DNA from: Legionella massiliensis
GTDB lineage: Bacteria; Pseudomonadota; Gammaproteobacteria; Legionellales; Legionellaceae
Reading direction: 5' to 3'
DNA: 64,000 nucleotides
NCBI RefSeq assembly: GCF_000756815.1
Contig: NZ_CCVW01000001.1
Coordinates: 1,478,001 to 1,542,000 of the forward strand
The notes below the pieces were generated by a model. That model searched no databases and was not told where the DNA came from. It saw nothing but the letters and a program-made list of their open reading frames with translations. This document shows, one piece after another, positions 1-9,320 of this stretch (positions within the stretch are counted from its first letter, which is position 1; each line of letters opens with the position of its first letter). Made by a program: the position numbers and the translations under genes.

Positions 1-150
1 ACTGCCCCAGTAACTAAAACTACTCCCAAAAGCACATCAAGTGCAAAAGGATGTTGTTCAAACCATGGTGGGGTAGCCCAATGTAATAAAGCGACTGGGT
101 ATCAAATGTGCAAAGATGGTAGCCAATCACCTAGCTGTGGTTGTCAATAA
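1..150 (+). CDS. 3' end of a Cys-rich protein (DUF3761-like tail), partial
   Basis: The frame starting at base 1 is open to a TAA at 148-150 and gives the last 49 residues of a protein whose start lies outside the window. The tail has the pattern GCCSNHGGV, then C, then a closing CKDGSQSPSCGC. Small secreted bacterial proteins of the DUF3761 type end with this kind of Cys/His/Gly signature. The part just before it is rich in Thr, Ser and Pro (TAPVTKTTPKSTS), like a linker. Function is unknown. The family assignment rests on motif memory only. Confidence 0.55.
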   Translation, partial: TAPVTKTTPKSTSSAKGCCSNHGGVAQCNKATGYQMCKDGSQSPSCGCQ

Positions 151-516
151 CGCTCTATCGGGTTCCCGCGGCATAGATCGCGGGAATTCGGGATGGGGGT
201 GCCTGCTACTCTGACAAAGCGAAGTAATAGGTCACTCTCCTTCCGGCATCCTGAGCGTAGCGAAGGATCTCCTGAATGTGGCAGATGCTAATCCCGAAGA
301 TCCTTCGCTACGCTTCCAAAGACGTACGTCATGTCGAACGTAGAGAGACATCTCCTAAGTGTAGAACTGTGCTAATCCCGGAGATCCCTCACCATGTTCG
401 GGATGACGAGGTCTTTATCGATGTTTGCCCTTATGGGGTTAGGGCGCTCAGGATGACAGGCTATGTTAGAGGAACCGGGGTGGCCTATTACAAGCGAACA
501 AGTCTTAACCGATTAA
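151..516. repeat. Mosaic of palindromic repeats (families B and C), 366 bp without a gene
   Basis: After a short hairpin at about 164-200 (CCCGCGGCATAGATCGCGGG, family C) the stretch holds two copies of the 'GGATCCTTCGC / GGATCCCTC' palindrome (family B) at about 243-315 and 322-412. Imperfect ends GTAATAGGTCAC (about 222-233) and GTGGCCTATTAC (about 479-490) frame the block. The 104-residue frame across it is made of repeat sequence and is not called as a gene. Confidence 0.75.
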
Positions 517-1704
517 TCAAAGGGAATGCCCGCGTAATTGCTGCTGATCATCCTGATCCAAATCATCTTCTTCAATTAGATCCGTGGTGACAGAGGCTCG
601 CTTGTCCTGGTCTACTACTCGAGCAGCATTGGAGGCTAAGTGAGTAATTTCGCTCCTTATTTTACTAGCGAAAACTTTTAAGTTAGTTGGCGTTACAATA
701 TAGGTTTTTGCCAATTTATCAACTCTAACGCCATCTTCGCGCATTGCTGAACTGAGCCTATCATCAATGCCTGCTCGTAAAACTCTGCCAGCAGTTGTTG
801 AGCAATTGAGTTTTGTAAAATCATAGGCTTGATCGCTTCTTGATAAGGCTGCCATTTCATCTAATATTTTTTCGGTATTTAGGGTATGGGTCAAACTGCT
901 GTTATCTCTGTCTGTTGGCATGGTAGTGATGTAATCTGGCTCATGCCCGCTTGACTTGAAACGCTCTTGAAAATCCTGTCTACAATAGTGGATTTGCCGA
1001 TTGACGCTATTGATTTCTTTATTTATTGTGTCGATTCTGTCATATTCCTCGTTTGTGAGGTTTAGGCTGAGATCAGGCGTTCTTCCTTCCACTGCTGCTG
1101 ATTCAATTTCAGTCCTAAAAATATTTGCTTTGTTTTGGAGCCTGTTTAGCTCTGCAAGAAGATCTTCCCTTTCCACCCAAAGCGATTCATAGGCTGGATC
1201 ATCATCAAAGTCTTCTTCTAGCGAGGGGTGAACAATGTGTCTAAGTTTTTCGACCTCCCTCTCTCGAGTAAAGACCCCCTTTACTGTCGTCTTATTGACA
1301 TTGGGGACTTCGGTTTCACCAAAAATAAACTCTTTGAATCGTGGAGCTATAGGCCTTGATGGCTCGTTTTCCCATTCACTGTCTTGGTCGTCTTGGAAGG
1401 TGTTAATGTGATGGCCATTGGCATGGCCTGGCCACCAACTGAAGTAGGAGAAATAAACGACCCCCTTTACTGCTCTATAACTTCCGTCTTCTTGCTTTAC
1501 AGGGATGGTCTCTGTTCGTTTACCAATGACAAGCCCATCGTCATCGCCATATTTTTTTGCAAGAGCCTTACCCGCTTCATCAGCCGGCCATGTAACCTCA
1601 AGTGCAGCATGCCCAACGTTACCACCAAACATCAATGCACTGACTGCTCTTTTATATCCTAATCCTTTGTTAGCATCCTTCCATGTAAAAACGGTAATGC
1701 TCAT
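517..1704 (-). CDS. Orphan 395-residue protein, possible permuted papain-like (NlpC/P60-type) hydrolase; effector candidate
   Basis: I do not recognise a named family. The N-terminus has GNVGHAALEV (His32, Glu36). After a beta-rich stretch containing VYFSYFSWWPG (about 83-93), a central helical part (about 175-250) looks like a coiled coil. Near the C-terminus is DFTKLNCSTTAGRVL with Cys301. His early, Cys late and the NCxxxxGRVL context fit circularly permuted papain-fold enzymes (LRAT/YiiX-like). This is inference from layout only. There is no signal peptide or membrane segment, so it would be cytoplasmic or exported by a non-Sec route. It is monocistronic, with repeat DNA downstream, and fdxA diverges after 165 bp. 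In a Legionella-like genome a Dot/Icm substrate is plausible but unproven. Confidence 0.6.
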   Translation of the reverse strand: MSITVFTWKDANKGLGYKRAVSALMFGGNVGHAALEVTWPADEAGKALAKKYGDDDGLVIGKRTETIPVKQEDGSYRAVKGVVYFSYFSWWPGHANGHHINTFQDDQDSEWENEPSRPIAPRFKEFIFGETEVPNVNKTTVKGVFTREREVEKLRHIVHPSLEEDFDDDPAYESLWVEREDLLAELNRLQNKANIFRTEIESAAVEGRTPDLSLNLTNEEYDRIDTINKEINSVNRQIHYCRQDFQERFKSSGHEPDYITTMPTDRDNSSLTHTLNTEKILDEMAALSRSDQAYDFTKLNCSTTAGRVLRAGIDDRLSSAMREDGVRVDKLAKTYIVTPTNLKVFASKIRSEITHLASNAARVVDQDKRASVTTDLIEEDDLDQDDQQQLRGHSL

Positions 1705-1869
1705 AGTGATAACCTATAACGGACTTTTGATTAAATTATAGACCAAATGTTCTTTTTAATTTCTATTTTGTTCTTGCTGGGGGAGGGCTATCCAATCAAA
1801 GATCTAGCGAGAATAATGAGATTTATGTTTTAATAGGCCTTTGTTTTTCTATAAATTCAGAGCGTATTT

Positions 1870-2205
1870 ATGACCTTTGTTATTACTGAAAGTTGCATTA
1901 AGTGCAAATACACCGATTGCGTCGAAGTTTGTCCAGTAGATTGTTTCTATGAAGGCCCTAATTTCCTGGTAATTCATCCTGATGAGTGCATCGATTGTGC
2001 CCTCTGTGAGCCAGAATGCCCGGTGCAAGCGATCGTCTCCGAAGATGATTTAACCGAGTCTCAGAAACACTTTAAAGAGCTCAATGCAGAGCTTGCCAAA
2101 ACCTGGCCAAATATTACTTCCATGAAAGAAGCCCCTGAAGATGCCAAAGATTGGGAAGGTGTCGAAGACAAGCTTCAATACCTGCAAAAAGAGTGGGAGA
2201 AGTAA
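1870..2205 (+). CDS. fdxA: 7Fe ferredoxin FdxA
   Basis: Small soluble electron carrier of 111 residues, matching the Azotobacter ferredoxin I type. The N-terminal half holds [17 protein letters not shown] (residues about 9-25) and the second cluster motif [12 protein letters not shown] (about 40-51). The spacing of the first motif (CxxCxxxxCxxxCP) is that of proteins binding one 3Fe-4S and one 4Fe-4S cluster. The acidic C-terminal extension of about 45 residues is also typical. The helicase gene that follows overlaps its 3' end, suggesting co-transcription; that helicase family also carries an Fe-S cluster, but a functional link is only inference. Confidence 0.93.
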   Translation: MTFVITESCIKCKYTDCVEVCPVDCFYEGPNFLVIHPDECIDCALCEPECPVQAIVSEDDLTESQKHFKELNAELAKTWPNITSMKEAPEDAKDWEGVEDKLQYLQKEWEK

Positions 2206-4163
2206 TTGAGCTCGTTGATGATGTGGCTACACATTGTCAACGTGCACTAAGTGACAAAGGTCGGCTTTCCACCGCTATTCCTGGTTTTGTGGCGCGCCAG
2301 GCACAAATCGAATTATCTACGGCAATTGCTGAGGCAATTGCCGAAAAATCAACCTTGGTTGCTGAAGCGGGAACAGGTACTGGAAAAACCTTTGCATACT
2401 TGCTTCCCTGTTTGCTAAATGGCAAAAAGGCACTTATTTCCACTGCGACCAAAACACTTCAGGATCAGCTCTTCCAAAAAGACTTACCAATGCTGGTGCG
2501 CGCACTAGGCTTATCAGTGCGTGTACAAAATTTGAAAGGCCGTGCTAATTATCTTTGCCGTCATCGGATTGTCTTGCACGCCGAGGAAGGGCGTTTTGTC
2601 AGCCCTCAATGCGCGCAGGAAATTTTGCATGTACGGGAAAAATTGCCCCAGCTTAGTGATGGCGAGCGGTCTGAATTGCCAGAAATTAGTGAGGATTCTC
2701 CAGTTTGGCCCTATGTAACTTCTACAGTCGATAATTGTCTAGGTAGCGAATGCGAATACTATCAGGATTGTTTCTTAGTAAAAGCGCGTAAGCGGGCTCT
2801 AGATGCTGATGTCGTTGTGATTAATCATCACTTGTTTTTTGCAGATTCCCGTTTAAAGGAAGAGGGTTTTGGTGAACTTTTGCCTGGGGTAGACGTTGTT
2901 ATTTTTGATGAGGCGCATCAATTAGCCGAGATTGCTGCAAATTTTAATGGTGAGCGTATTGGTACCCGACAGCTCCGTGACTTGGTTGATGATTTGCTGC
3001 GGGAATGGCCTGTTTTGGATCTGGCTAATCAACCTCTCAAGCAACTCAGTTTGCAAACTGATCAGGTGATTGATCAACTATTATTAGCTCTACCCAAGAG
3101 TGAGGAGCGTGTTGCCTGGGAGGCGATAAGGTCGGGTAAGGCTTTTAACGAGGCTTGGCTGGCTTTGCAAGCTCTGATTGATGAGTTACTGAGTTGCCTT
3201 AATGCTGCGGAACCAGAAAATAACCCAGGTCTTAATCGCTGTCTAAAACGGTTGGATGATTTAAGGGACTTGATTTTACACTTCGAACAGAGTGATCAGG
3301 CACAAATTCGCTGGGTAGAGCGTTTTAAACATACCTTGGTTTTTCACTCGACCCCCTTTGAGGTTGCAGAATCATTCAAAGCACTTTTAGAGCGTCAGCA
3401 AAGTGCCTATGTGTTTACTTCTGCCACTCTGACGATGGCTTCGTCTTTTGATTGTTTTACCAAACCTCTTGGACTAACTACAGCAAAAACACTTTCTCTA
3501 CCCAGCCCCTTTGATTACCAGCAACAGGCCTTACTTTATCTGCCCCGAGGGCTGCCTGATCCGAAGGATGCTCGTTACTATACCTTATTATTAGAGAAGG
3601 CTTTGCCTGTAATAGAAGCTTGTGGAGGACGTTGCTTTTTCTTGTTTACCAGTCATCGCGCTTTAAAATTGGTTGCTCAACAGCTGGCCAATACTTTAAA
3701 CTACCCGCTTTTGATTCAAGGTGAGGAAGCGAAGCCTATTTTATTAGCTCGTTTTCGACAACTTGGTAATGCGGTTTTATTAGGTACGGCGACTTTTTGG
3801 GAAGGTGTTGATGTAAAGGGGGAAGCCCTGTCTTGCGTGATTATTGATAAACTTCCTTTTGCAAATCCCTTCGACCCTGTTGTTCGTGGCAAAATGGCTT
3901 ATTTTAAATTGCGTGGTTTGTCTGGTTTTGATGAGTTGTCTCTACCTAATGCAGTCCTAGCCTTAAAACAAGGTGTTGGCCGCCTGATTCGTGATGCCAG
4001 TGATCGTGGTGTATTGATGATTGCCGATCCACGCCTAACGGGACGGGAATATGGTCGCCATATCTTTGCCAGCTTGCCATCCTTACCAAAAACCCGTGAT
4101 GAACAAAGAGTATTGACCTTTATTGATGAATTGGCTTTGAAAAATGAATCTGCTGGCAATTGA
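2193..4163 (+). CDS. YoaA/DinG-family ATP-dependent Fe-S DNA helicase
   Basis: XPD-like superfamily 2 helicase (5'-3'), a DNA repair enzyme. Walker A is EAGTGTGKT, followed by the DEAH box in [11 protein letters not shown]. Between them are Cys residues for an Fe-S cluster: Cys in NYLCRHR and three in [13 protein letters not shown]-terminal helicase motifs include [21 protein letters not shown] and QGVGRLIRD. The start is uncertain: the GTG at 2193 overlaps the end of fdxA by 13 bp, and no ATG lies before the conserved N-terminal AIPGF.ARQ.Q region. It ends inside the start of tsaB (20 bp overlap), so fdxA-helicase-tsaB look translationally coupled. Length (about 656 residues) fits YoaA better than the longer DinG. 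Confidence 0.88.
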   Translation: MGEVIELVDDVATHCQRALSDKGRLSTAIPGFVARQAQIELSTAIAEAIAEKSTLVAEAGTGTGKTFAYLLPCLLNGKKALISTATKTLQDQLFQKDLPMLVRALGLSVRVQNLKGRANYLCRHRIVLHAEEGRFVSPQCAQEILHVREKLPQLSDGERSELPEISEDSPVWPYVTSTVDNCLGSECEYYQDCFLVKARKRALDADVVVINHHLFFADSRLKEEGFGELLPGVDVVIFDEAHQLAEIAANFNGERIGTRQLRDLVDDLLREWPVLDLANQPLKQLSLQTDQVIDQLLLALPKSEERVAWEAIRSGKAFNEAWLALQALIDELLSCLNAAEPENNPGLNRCLKRLDDLRDLILHFEQSDQAQIRWVERFKHTLVFHSTPFEVAESFKALLERQQSAYVFTSATLTMASSFDCFTKPLGLTTAKTLSLPSPFDYQQQALLYLPRGLPDPKDARYYTLLLEKALPVIEACGGRCFFLFTSHRALKLVAQQLANTLNYPLLIQGEEAKPILLARFRQLGNAVLLGTATFWEGVDVKGEALSCVIIDKLPFANPFDPVVRGKMAYFKLRGLSGFDELSLPNAVLALKQGVGRLIRDASDRGVLMIADPRLTGREYGRHIFASLPSLPKTRDEQRVLTFIDELALKNESAGN

Positions 4164-4815
4164 TACCTCGACAGACTGTGCCTCTGTTGCCCTGAATATA
4201 AATGGGGAATTACGAAGCGAAGAGCAGGGCGCTCAGCGTAGCCATGCGCGCTTGATTCTTCCTATGATAGAAGGTCTCTTAGCAGAGGCTGGTATGGGTT
4301 TAGCTCAGCTAGATGCTATTGTTTATGGTCAGGGACCCGGAAGTTTTACCGGTCTACGGATTGCTTGTAGTGTGGCTAAGGGGCTGGCTTACTCCCAAGA
4401 TCTCCCTCTCTATCCAGTCAGTAGTCTTGCTGCTATTGCAAACGAAGCCTTTTATAGTAGCGAGCTTGCGCCCAACACTTCAGTGTTAGCTGTTCTTGAT
4501 GCGCGTATGAACCAACTGTATTGGGGCTGTTTTCATCAGCAGGCTATAATAGTGACCGAAGAGGTATCGGCGGCGGTGGATATCGTCCCTTCTGCTGAAA
4601 ATCCTATAGTCTTGGCTGGGGTTGGTTATGAGTCGTATCTGCAACAGCTGACACCAGAATTACAGGCAAAAATTAACAACCATTTAACTATTTATCCCAA
4701 GGCAGAAGCGATGATCCGCCTCGCCTTGACTGGGGCAATCAAGCCAATTAGTGCTGCTGAAGCCTTACCTGTTTATATTCGCAACCAAATAACACAAGGA
4801 GAACCTCGTGGATAA
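4144..4815 (+). CDS. tsaB: TsaB, tRNA threonylcarbamoyladenosine biosynthesis partner protein
   Basis: Non-catalytic ASKHA-fold protein that with TsaD and TsaE installs t6A37 on ANN-decoding tRNAs. The 223-residue product begins [17 protein letters not shown], the usual N-terminal phosphate-1 region, and has [21 protein letters not shown] (cut here to the key GPGSFTGLR motif, about residues 64-72), the TsaB hallmark. The C-terminal half is variable, as in the family. The start codon lies 20 bp inside the helicase gene, and the stop overlaps the GTG start of the next gene. Confidence 0.95.
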   Translation: MNLLAIDTSTDCASVALNINGELRSEEQGAQRSHARLILPMIEGLLAEAGMGLAQLDAIVYGQGPGSFTGLRIACSVAKGLAYSQDLPLYPVSSLAAIANEAFYSSELAPNTSVLAVLDARMNQLYWGCFHQQAIIVTEEVSAAVDIVPSAENPIVLAGVGYESYLQQLTPELQAKINNHLTIYPKAEAMIRLALTGAIKPISAAEALPVYIRNQITQGEPRG

Positions 4816-4987
4816 ACGTTTGCTAGAAATTTTAGTTTGCCCACTTTGCAAGGGTAAATTGCTGCTTAAAGAGAATGAATTGATTTGTCGTTTCGATCGT
4901 TTGGCCTATCCAATCCGCGAAGGGATACCGGTGATGTTAGAACAAGAAGCGCGTTTAATTCCATTAGAAGAAAAGGAAAAGCTTTGA
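4808..4987 (+). CDS. Trm112-like UPF0434 (YcaR) protein
   Basis: A 59-residue ORF from GTG at 4808, overlapping the tsaB stop by 8 bp with an AAGGAGAAC-type Shine-Dalgarno at about 4797-4804. It begins [18 protein letters not shown] and continues with [20 protein letters not shown], matching the bacterial UPF0434/Trm112-like family of small zinc-ribbon-like proteins. The CPxCKG pair is kept, and the second pair is reduced to one Cys, as in many bacterial members. In eukaryotes Trm112 activates methyltransferases; the bacterial role is unsettled. It is usually found near lpxK/kdsB; here it closes the tsaB operon. A hairpin follows directly. Confidence 0.88.
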   Translation: MDKRLLEILVCPLCKGKLLLKENELICRFDRLAYPIREGIPVMLEQEARLIPLEEKEKL

Positions 4988-5000
4988 ATAGGGTATTCTG

Positions 5001-5037
5001 GCTCTCCTCATCCGCCCGCAGGGCGGATGAGGGGAGA
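5001..5037. terminator. Family A palindrome acting as a likely bidirectional terminator
   Basis: CTCATCCGCC - CGCAG - GGCGGATGAG forms a perfect stem with extra CC/GG pairs, placed between the convergent ends of the Trm112-like gene and the coiled-coil gene. No long T-run follows. The same sequence recurs at about 10945-11007, 14165-14226 and 23943-24061, so it is also a dispersed repeat. Confidence 0.6.
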
Positions 5038-5044
5038 ATCTAAC

Positions 5045-8026
5045 TTAGGCCGCTGCAGCAGCAAGATTCGTATACAGTTCATTACCAGTAACAACCAAGA
5101 GATCTTCAGTTTTAGTCGCACCAGCCGTAGTGAAAAAGCGGTTTTTTGTATACGATTCCACGCCTATTTTAAAACCTACATAGTGGGTTAATGATTGCAC
5201 AGGTTTTAGGATGTTCGTGCGCAGCCATTGTACAAAGTCTGAACGTTTACCATCTGAGAAATGCTCCATTTGGCTATTGTGTATATGGGCTTCTACCTTG
5301 CTTAAAAGCAAATTGCCGTAACGTTCATCTCCTAAAAGGTCTAAGTTTCTGTTGATATAATTATTATTCATCAGCTTAAAATCATTAGCTATCGCTTTGA
5401 GTTTATTCAGTCTTAGATCAACCTTATCCAACAAATCAACTTGCTCTTTGCTAAGGTTGTTCCCTTGAAAAAGGGCCTGAGGGTTTTGCCGTAATTCTTC
5501 TAAAGCTTGCTGGTCATCTGGATGGTTTTTGATTGCTGCTTTGATATGAGTCTCATCAAGCAAGCGAACAAATTCCTCTTGCAATTTTACGATAAGGCGA
5601 AGTGACATCTTATATTCTTTAGATTCCATACGTCGCTGGATAATCAACGCTTTAGTAAGCATGCTGTTACGTTGTTGCAGGTGCTTTTCCGCCTGAGTGA
5701 CTGCATCCTCAAGTTTGCGTACAGAGGTTAACAATTCAGTTGCTGGGCGCTGGTCCAAGGCGTTAAATTCATCATTTAGCCGAGTAGCTTCTTGGCTTGC
5801 CAAATTCTGCTTTTCACCTAAAACCGTTATAAAAGGGTTATGCGCACTAAGGGCAGAGGCATTAAAGGCTCTCAATTGATTATTAATTTCTCCAACTGTA
5901 GGGCGACAATCGTCTTTTATTTTTGCCCTTACCATTTGAACCTGGCCTTGCAAGGCGGTAATTTTGAAACTAATGTCAAATTCAATTTTGAACAGGCTCT
6001 GGGATTGATCTGACGCAATTATGTCTTCGAGAACTTTGTGCTCCGCAGCGAGCTTTTCTTTGATCTCCTCGTCCTGGTGATAAACGCCTAAAGCTGCTCG
6101 GGCATTGTTAATCGACGATCGTAGATCGTGAATCAATTTAGATTTTTCTGTATTGTAAAGACTAAGGAGGCTAAGTTGCGCTTTGACGGCAAGGCTATTA
6201 AGTCCATCAGCTGCTTTGAATTCTTTTTCAAAACTTGCTAAATCTCTAAGGAAGCTCTCTTGCAAATTAGTGACTTCTCCCAGACGTTCAAAGGGTGATT
6301 CAATAGTTAATAAGCGTTCTATTTTTTGATTGTATTCATCAAAGCTTATGGCAAGTCGGCTTTTAAATTGCTCTAAGCTATTAAGGATTTTACGTCCATG
6401 CTCAACTTCTTCATAGCTTGTAAATTTGTTTGACATTAGAGCTAATTTAGAGCGTAAATTTTCGATGGAATTATTAATGCTAATTTGCAACTGTTCAACT
6501 TTTCTGGCTGTTTCTTTATCTTGTTCGATTTGAACTGTTTTTAGGGTGTGATGATCTTTAATTTCGGAGATAGGAAATTGTTGTATTTTATCTGTGAGAG
6601 TACGTAGGGCAATGATTTGTTTTTTTAATGTTTCTACTTGAGCTTTTTCAATGGAAGACGAATCAAAAATATTGAACAATCTTTGTCCAATTGAAGGTTC
6701 AGAAAGATCATCTTGTGATGGTTTAAACAGCTCATTTAAAAAATGAGCTATAGCGTCCATTGAAATCGATTTTTTATCATCTTTTCCTAAGAGGTGCCAT
6801 TTTAATTTTTCTCCAATATGCTGCTGCATTTCTTGGGAAAATTTAGCAACAGGCTTGTGGTTTATTGGTATGCCATCAGCTTGTAAATCCTGAGAGATTA
6901 TCTCAATAAAGTTTTGCAGTTTTTCTATAAAATAACTGTTGTCAGAATCTTCTCTATCACGTAAATCCAAGATGGAAAAAACTGACAAAAAAAGTTCAAG
7001 CTTGTCACGCAAATTATGTTTGTCTTGCTCTAAGCAGTGCTTTAATTCAGCAACCGATGATTCTGTAGGAATAATGCGCTTCTGTTTTGACAAAATTAGA
7101 TCCTGCAAAGCACTTTTTTCCTTATTTAAATTGCTTAATTTCTTAATTGCAGCATTGAGCTCATTAATCAAAGCTTGATGGTTTTCTGGCTTAATAATGT
7201 TATAGAGTTGAGTCCAAGAATTAAATGTTTTTTCAATAAGTTGCTTAGAGCTTTGCTCGGCCTCTCGAAATAAGGAAATTGCATTGCTGATAGTCGAACT
7301 ATTTTGGCCCAGCTTATCTATATCCGACACTGCAAGATTGAGGCTCGCATTTAGATCAGCAAGAGCATTAAATTGTTCATAAAGATCTTCGACGTTTTTA
7401 CGCAAGTAGAACTCGTTTTCCTGCTTTTCGTTATGAAAGTTAAGACCTGAGCCATCTCTTATATCAGCGGCAATTTTTTTCTTAGTATTTCTAACAGGTT
7501 GAAGTAGTCTATTTATTTCAAGATCTTCAAAACTTAAAACAGATAAATTTTCTTCAATTTTTTGTATACAAGAACTTATTTTATTTAATTTATCAGATAA
7601 TTTCTTATTTCCTTGAGACTCTAATAGCGCTTTTTGTTGTCTAAGTTTTACCAAATAAGACTCATTTGTTTCTATAACAGCGATTTTAAAGTTTTCCATA
7701 TTTTCACGAATAACGTCTATTTTTTGTTTGTCTTTAGATGGATTTTCTAACCATTCATATTGTTTTTTTGTTGTAGAGTTTCTCATGATAAATTCGAATA
7801 AATAACAAGCCGAATCTTCGATTTCATTAAATTTAATATTGAGTTCATCAAGCAATTCTTTTTCTTTAATTGCCTTATCTAAACAACGTTCTTTTAAGGA
7901 ATTAATTTGAGAAATTATCCCGGAAAACATTGAGTGGCTATCTGGGCCAATGATGGTTATAAGATCGGAGATTAAATTTTCATATTTTTCTAATTCCGAT
8001 GTAATTTTATCGCATTCTAAAACCAT
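5045..8026 (-). CDS. Large coiled-coil protein of unknown function (about 993 residues)
   Basis: Not recognised. The sequence is almost wholly alpha-helical and highly charged, with long heptad-like stretches throughout (for example about 260-330, 470-640, 750-830) and short Lys/Glu/Gln-rich breaks. No transmembrane segment, signal peptide or nucleotide-binding motif is visible. The C-terminal ~100 residues look more compact and end in Ala-rich NLAAAAA. Of two possible starts, I prefer the ATG at 8026, because GAGAGG lies 8 nt before it; the GTG at 8035 sits on that Shine-Dalgarno. It stands alone, with repeats on both sides. Legionella genomes carry many such coiled-coil Dot/Icm substrates, so an effector is plausible, but a structural cytoplasmic protein is equally possible. 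Confidence 0.7.
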   Translation of the reverse strand: MVLECDKITSELEKYENLISDLITIIGPDSHSMFSGIISQINSLKERCLDKAIKEKELLDELNIKFNEIEDSACYLFEFIMRNSTTKKQYEWLENPSKDKQKIDVIRENMENFKIAVIETNESYLVKLRQQKALLESQGNKKLSDKLNKISSCIQKIEENLSVLSFEDLEINRLLQPVRNTKKKIAADIRDGSGLNFHNEKQENEFYLRKNVEDLYEQFNALADLNASLNLAVSDIDKLGQNSSTISNAISLFREAEQSSKQLIEKTFNSWTQLYNIIKPENHQALINELNAAIKKLSNLNKEKSALQDLILSKQKRIIPTESSVAELKHCLEQDKHNLRDKLELFLSVFSILDLRDREDSDNSYFIEKLQNFIEIISQDLQADGIPINHKPVAKFSQEMQQHIGEKLKWHLLGKDDKKSISMDAIAHFLNELFKPSQDDLSEPSIGQRLFNIFDSSSIEKAQVETLKKQIIALRTLTDKIQQFPISEIKDHHTLKTVQIEQDKETARKVEQLQISINNSIENLRSKLALMSNKFTSYEEVEHGRKILNSLEQFKSRLAISFDEYNQKIERLLTIESPFERLGEVTNLQESFLRDLASFEKEFKAADGLNSLAVKAQLSLLSLYNTEKSKLIHDLRSSINNARAALGVYHQDEEIKEKLAAEHKVLEDIIASDQSQSLFKIEFDISFKITALQGQVQMVRAKIKDDCRPTVGEINNQLRAFNASALSAHNPFITVLGEKQNLASQEATRLNDEFNALDQRPATELLTSVRKLEDAVTQAEKHLQQRNSMLTKALIIQRRMESKEYKMSLRLIVKLQEEFVRLLDETHIKAAIKNHPDDQQALEELRQNPQALFQGNNLSKEQVDLLDKVDLRLNKLKAIANDFKLMNNNYINRNLDLLGDERYGNLLLSKVEAHIHNSQMEHFSDGKRSDFVQWLRTNILKPVQSLTHYVGFKIGVESYTKNRFFTTAGATKTEDLLVVTGNELYTNLAAAAA

Positions 8027-8179
8027 GTTTTTCACCTCTCGTAGCCTTCGAATGCGATAAAATTATCATTGTCAGCTTAAGACAATCTTAAAGAAATGTA
8101 TCAAATGTGTAAAAAAATTTTGTGCGGGGGGGGAAGAATCTTCCAAAAGAACCGAATTCTCGCGGTTTGGCCGGCGTTG

Positions 8180-8232
8180 TTGCATATATAGTGCGTAGGC
8201 TGGGCTGACACAAGCCCAGCCTACAATTTTTA
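8180..8232. repeat. Hairpin repeat (family D) downstream of pheA
   Basis: GTAGGCTGGGCT - gacaca - AGCCCAGCCTAC is a perfect 12-bp stem (about 8197-8226) between pheA and the coiled-coil gene. On the plus strand it is followed by AATTTTT. A shorter relative occurs at 28548-28566. It could terminate pheA transcription. Confidence 0.6.
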
Positions 8233-8246
8233 ACGGCAATGAGCCT

Positions 8247-9320
8247 CTACCCCATTGCCTGAGGATATGATCCCAGCAAGGTCATCATAACGGACATGGC
8301 AGTTAATTCATCCAAGGCTGCTTGAATATGAGATTCTGACTGATGTCCCTCGAAGTCAATAAAAAAGAGATAAGACCAATTACGATGGCGATAAGGGCGT
8401 GATTCAATCAATGTCATGTTTATCTTATATTTTTCAAAGGGAGCAAGTAGCTGTACTAAACTGCCTGGTTCATGAGGCGTTGAAATGATTAAAGACGTTT
8501 TGTCGCAACCACTTGGCTCTGGCAGCTGTTTGCCGAGAATAATAAAACGCGTGGTATTGTTGGGGAAATCTTCAATATTTTCATGTGACTTGCAGAGGTT
8601 ATAGATTTCAACAGCATGATCACCACAAATCGCCGCTGAGTTTGGATCTTTGACCGCCAGCTGAGCCGCTACGCCATTTGAAGCAACCTCATGCAAACTG
8701 GCTTTGGGGTAATGGACTGAAAGCCAATGTTGACACTGCGCCAGGGCTTGCTGGTGGGCATAAATTTTAGTTAAAGGCTGTTCCGGAGCCTGGCGGGCTA
8801 AATGGTGATGTATACGAAGTGTAATTTCGCCGCAAATCTGTACATTGGAATTGATAAGATTATCCAGTGTGTTGGTAACCATTCCTGCAGTGCTGTTTTC
8901 AATTGGAACTACACCATAATGCACATTAGAGTTTTCTACCTGCTTAAAGACCTCGGTAATAGAAAGCTCTGGCACAAGATTAACACTCTCGCCAAAATGC
9001 TTTTGCACAGCCACCTGGGTAAAGGTTCCTTCTGGACCCAAGTAGGCAATGGAAAGTGGCTGCTGTAAGGCGAGACAAGCACTCATAATATCGCGGAAAA
9101 TCCTGGCAACCTCGCGGTCGGGTAAGAGACTATCGTTATTTTTGACGATAGAACGGAGAATTTGCGCTTCCCGTTCTGGTCGATAATAAACTGGGCTGTG
9201 CTGCTTTTCCTTAATCTTAGCAACCTCAGCAGCCAGTTTTGCTCGGTCTCGAATTAGACTAAAAAGCTGTTTATCAATTTTATCAATTTCAATGCGTATC
9301 TTTTGCAGTTCTTCGGTCAT
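8247..9320 (-). CDS. pheA: Bifunctional chorismate mutase / prephenate dehydratase (P-protein)
   Basis: Converts chorismate to prephenate and then phenylpyruvate in phenylalanine synthesis. Residues 1-90 are an AroQ-type chorismate mutase (EIDKIDKQLFSLIRDRAKLA, then YYRPEREAQIL). About 93-270 are prephenate dehydratase, with YLGPEGTFTQ, VPIENSTAGMV and the catalytic NNTTRFIIL (TxRF) motif. The C-terminal ~75 residues are an ACT domain carrying ESRP (LIESRPYRHR) and the Phe-binding PGSL motif, so feedback inhibition by phenylalanine is expected. Length 357 is normal. The start overlaps the 3' end of the upstream permease gene by 32 bp, so the two are probably co-transcribed. Confidence 0.96.
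   Translation of the reverse strand: MTEELQKIRIEIDKIDKQLFSLIRDRAKLAAEVAKIKEKQHSPVYYRPEREAQILRSIVKNNDSLLPDREVARIFRDIMSACLALQQPLSIAYLGPEGTFTQVAVQKHFGESVNLVPELSITEVFKQVENSNVHYGVVPIENSTAGMVTNTLDNLINSNVQICGEITLRIHHHLARQAPEQPLTKIYAHQQALAQCQHWLSVHYPKASLHEVASNGVAAQLAVKDPNSAAICGDHAVEIYNLCKSHENIEDFPNNTTRFIILGKQLPEPSGCDKTSLIISTPHEPGSLVQLLAPFEKYKINMTLIESRPYRHRNWSYLFFIDFEGHQSESHIQAALDELTAMSVMMTLLGSYPQAMG

Noticed and set aside
151-500. CRISPR array
   Set aside because: Repeats are palindromic and unevenly spaced, with no regular spacers and no cas genes in the window.
276-590. 104-residue plus-strand ORF
   Set aside because: Made of palindromic repeat sequence and running into the 3' end of a real minus-strand gene; same peptides recur wherever the repeat occurs.
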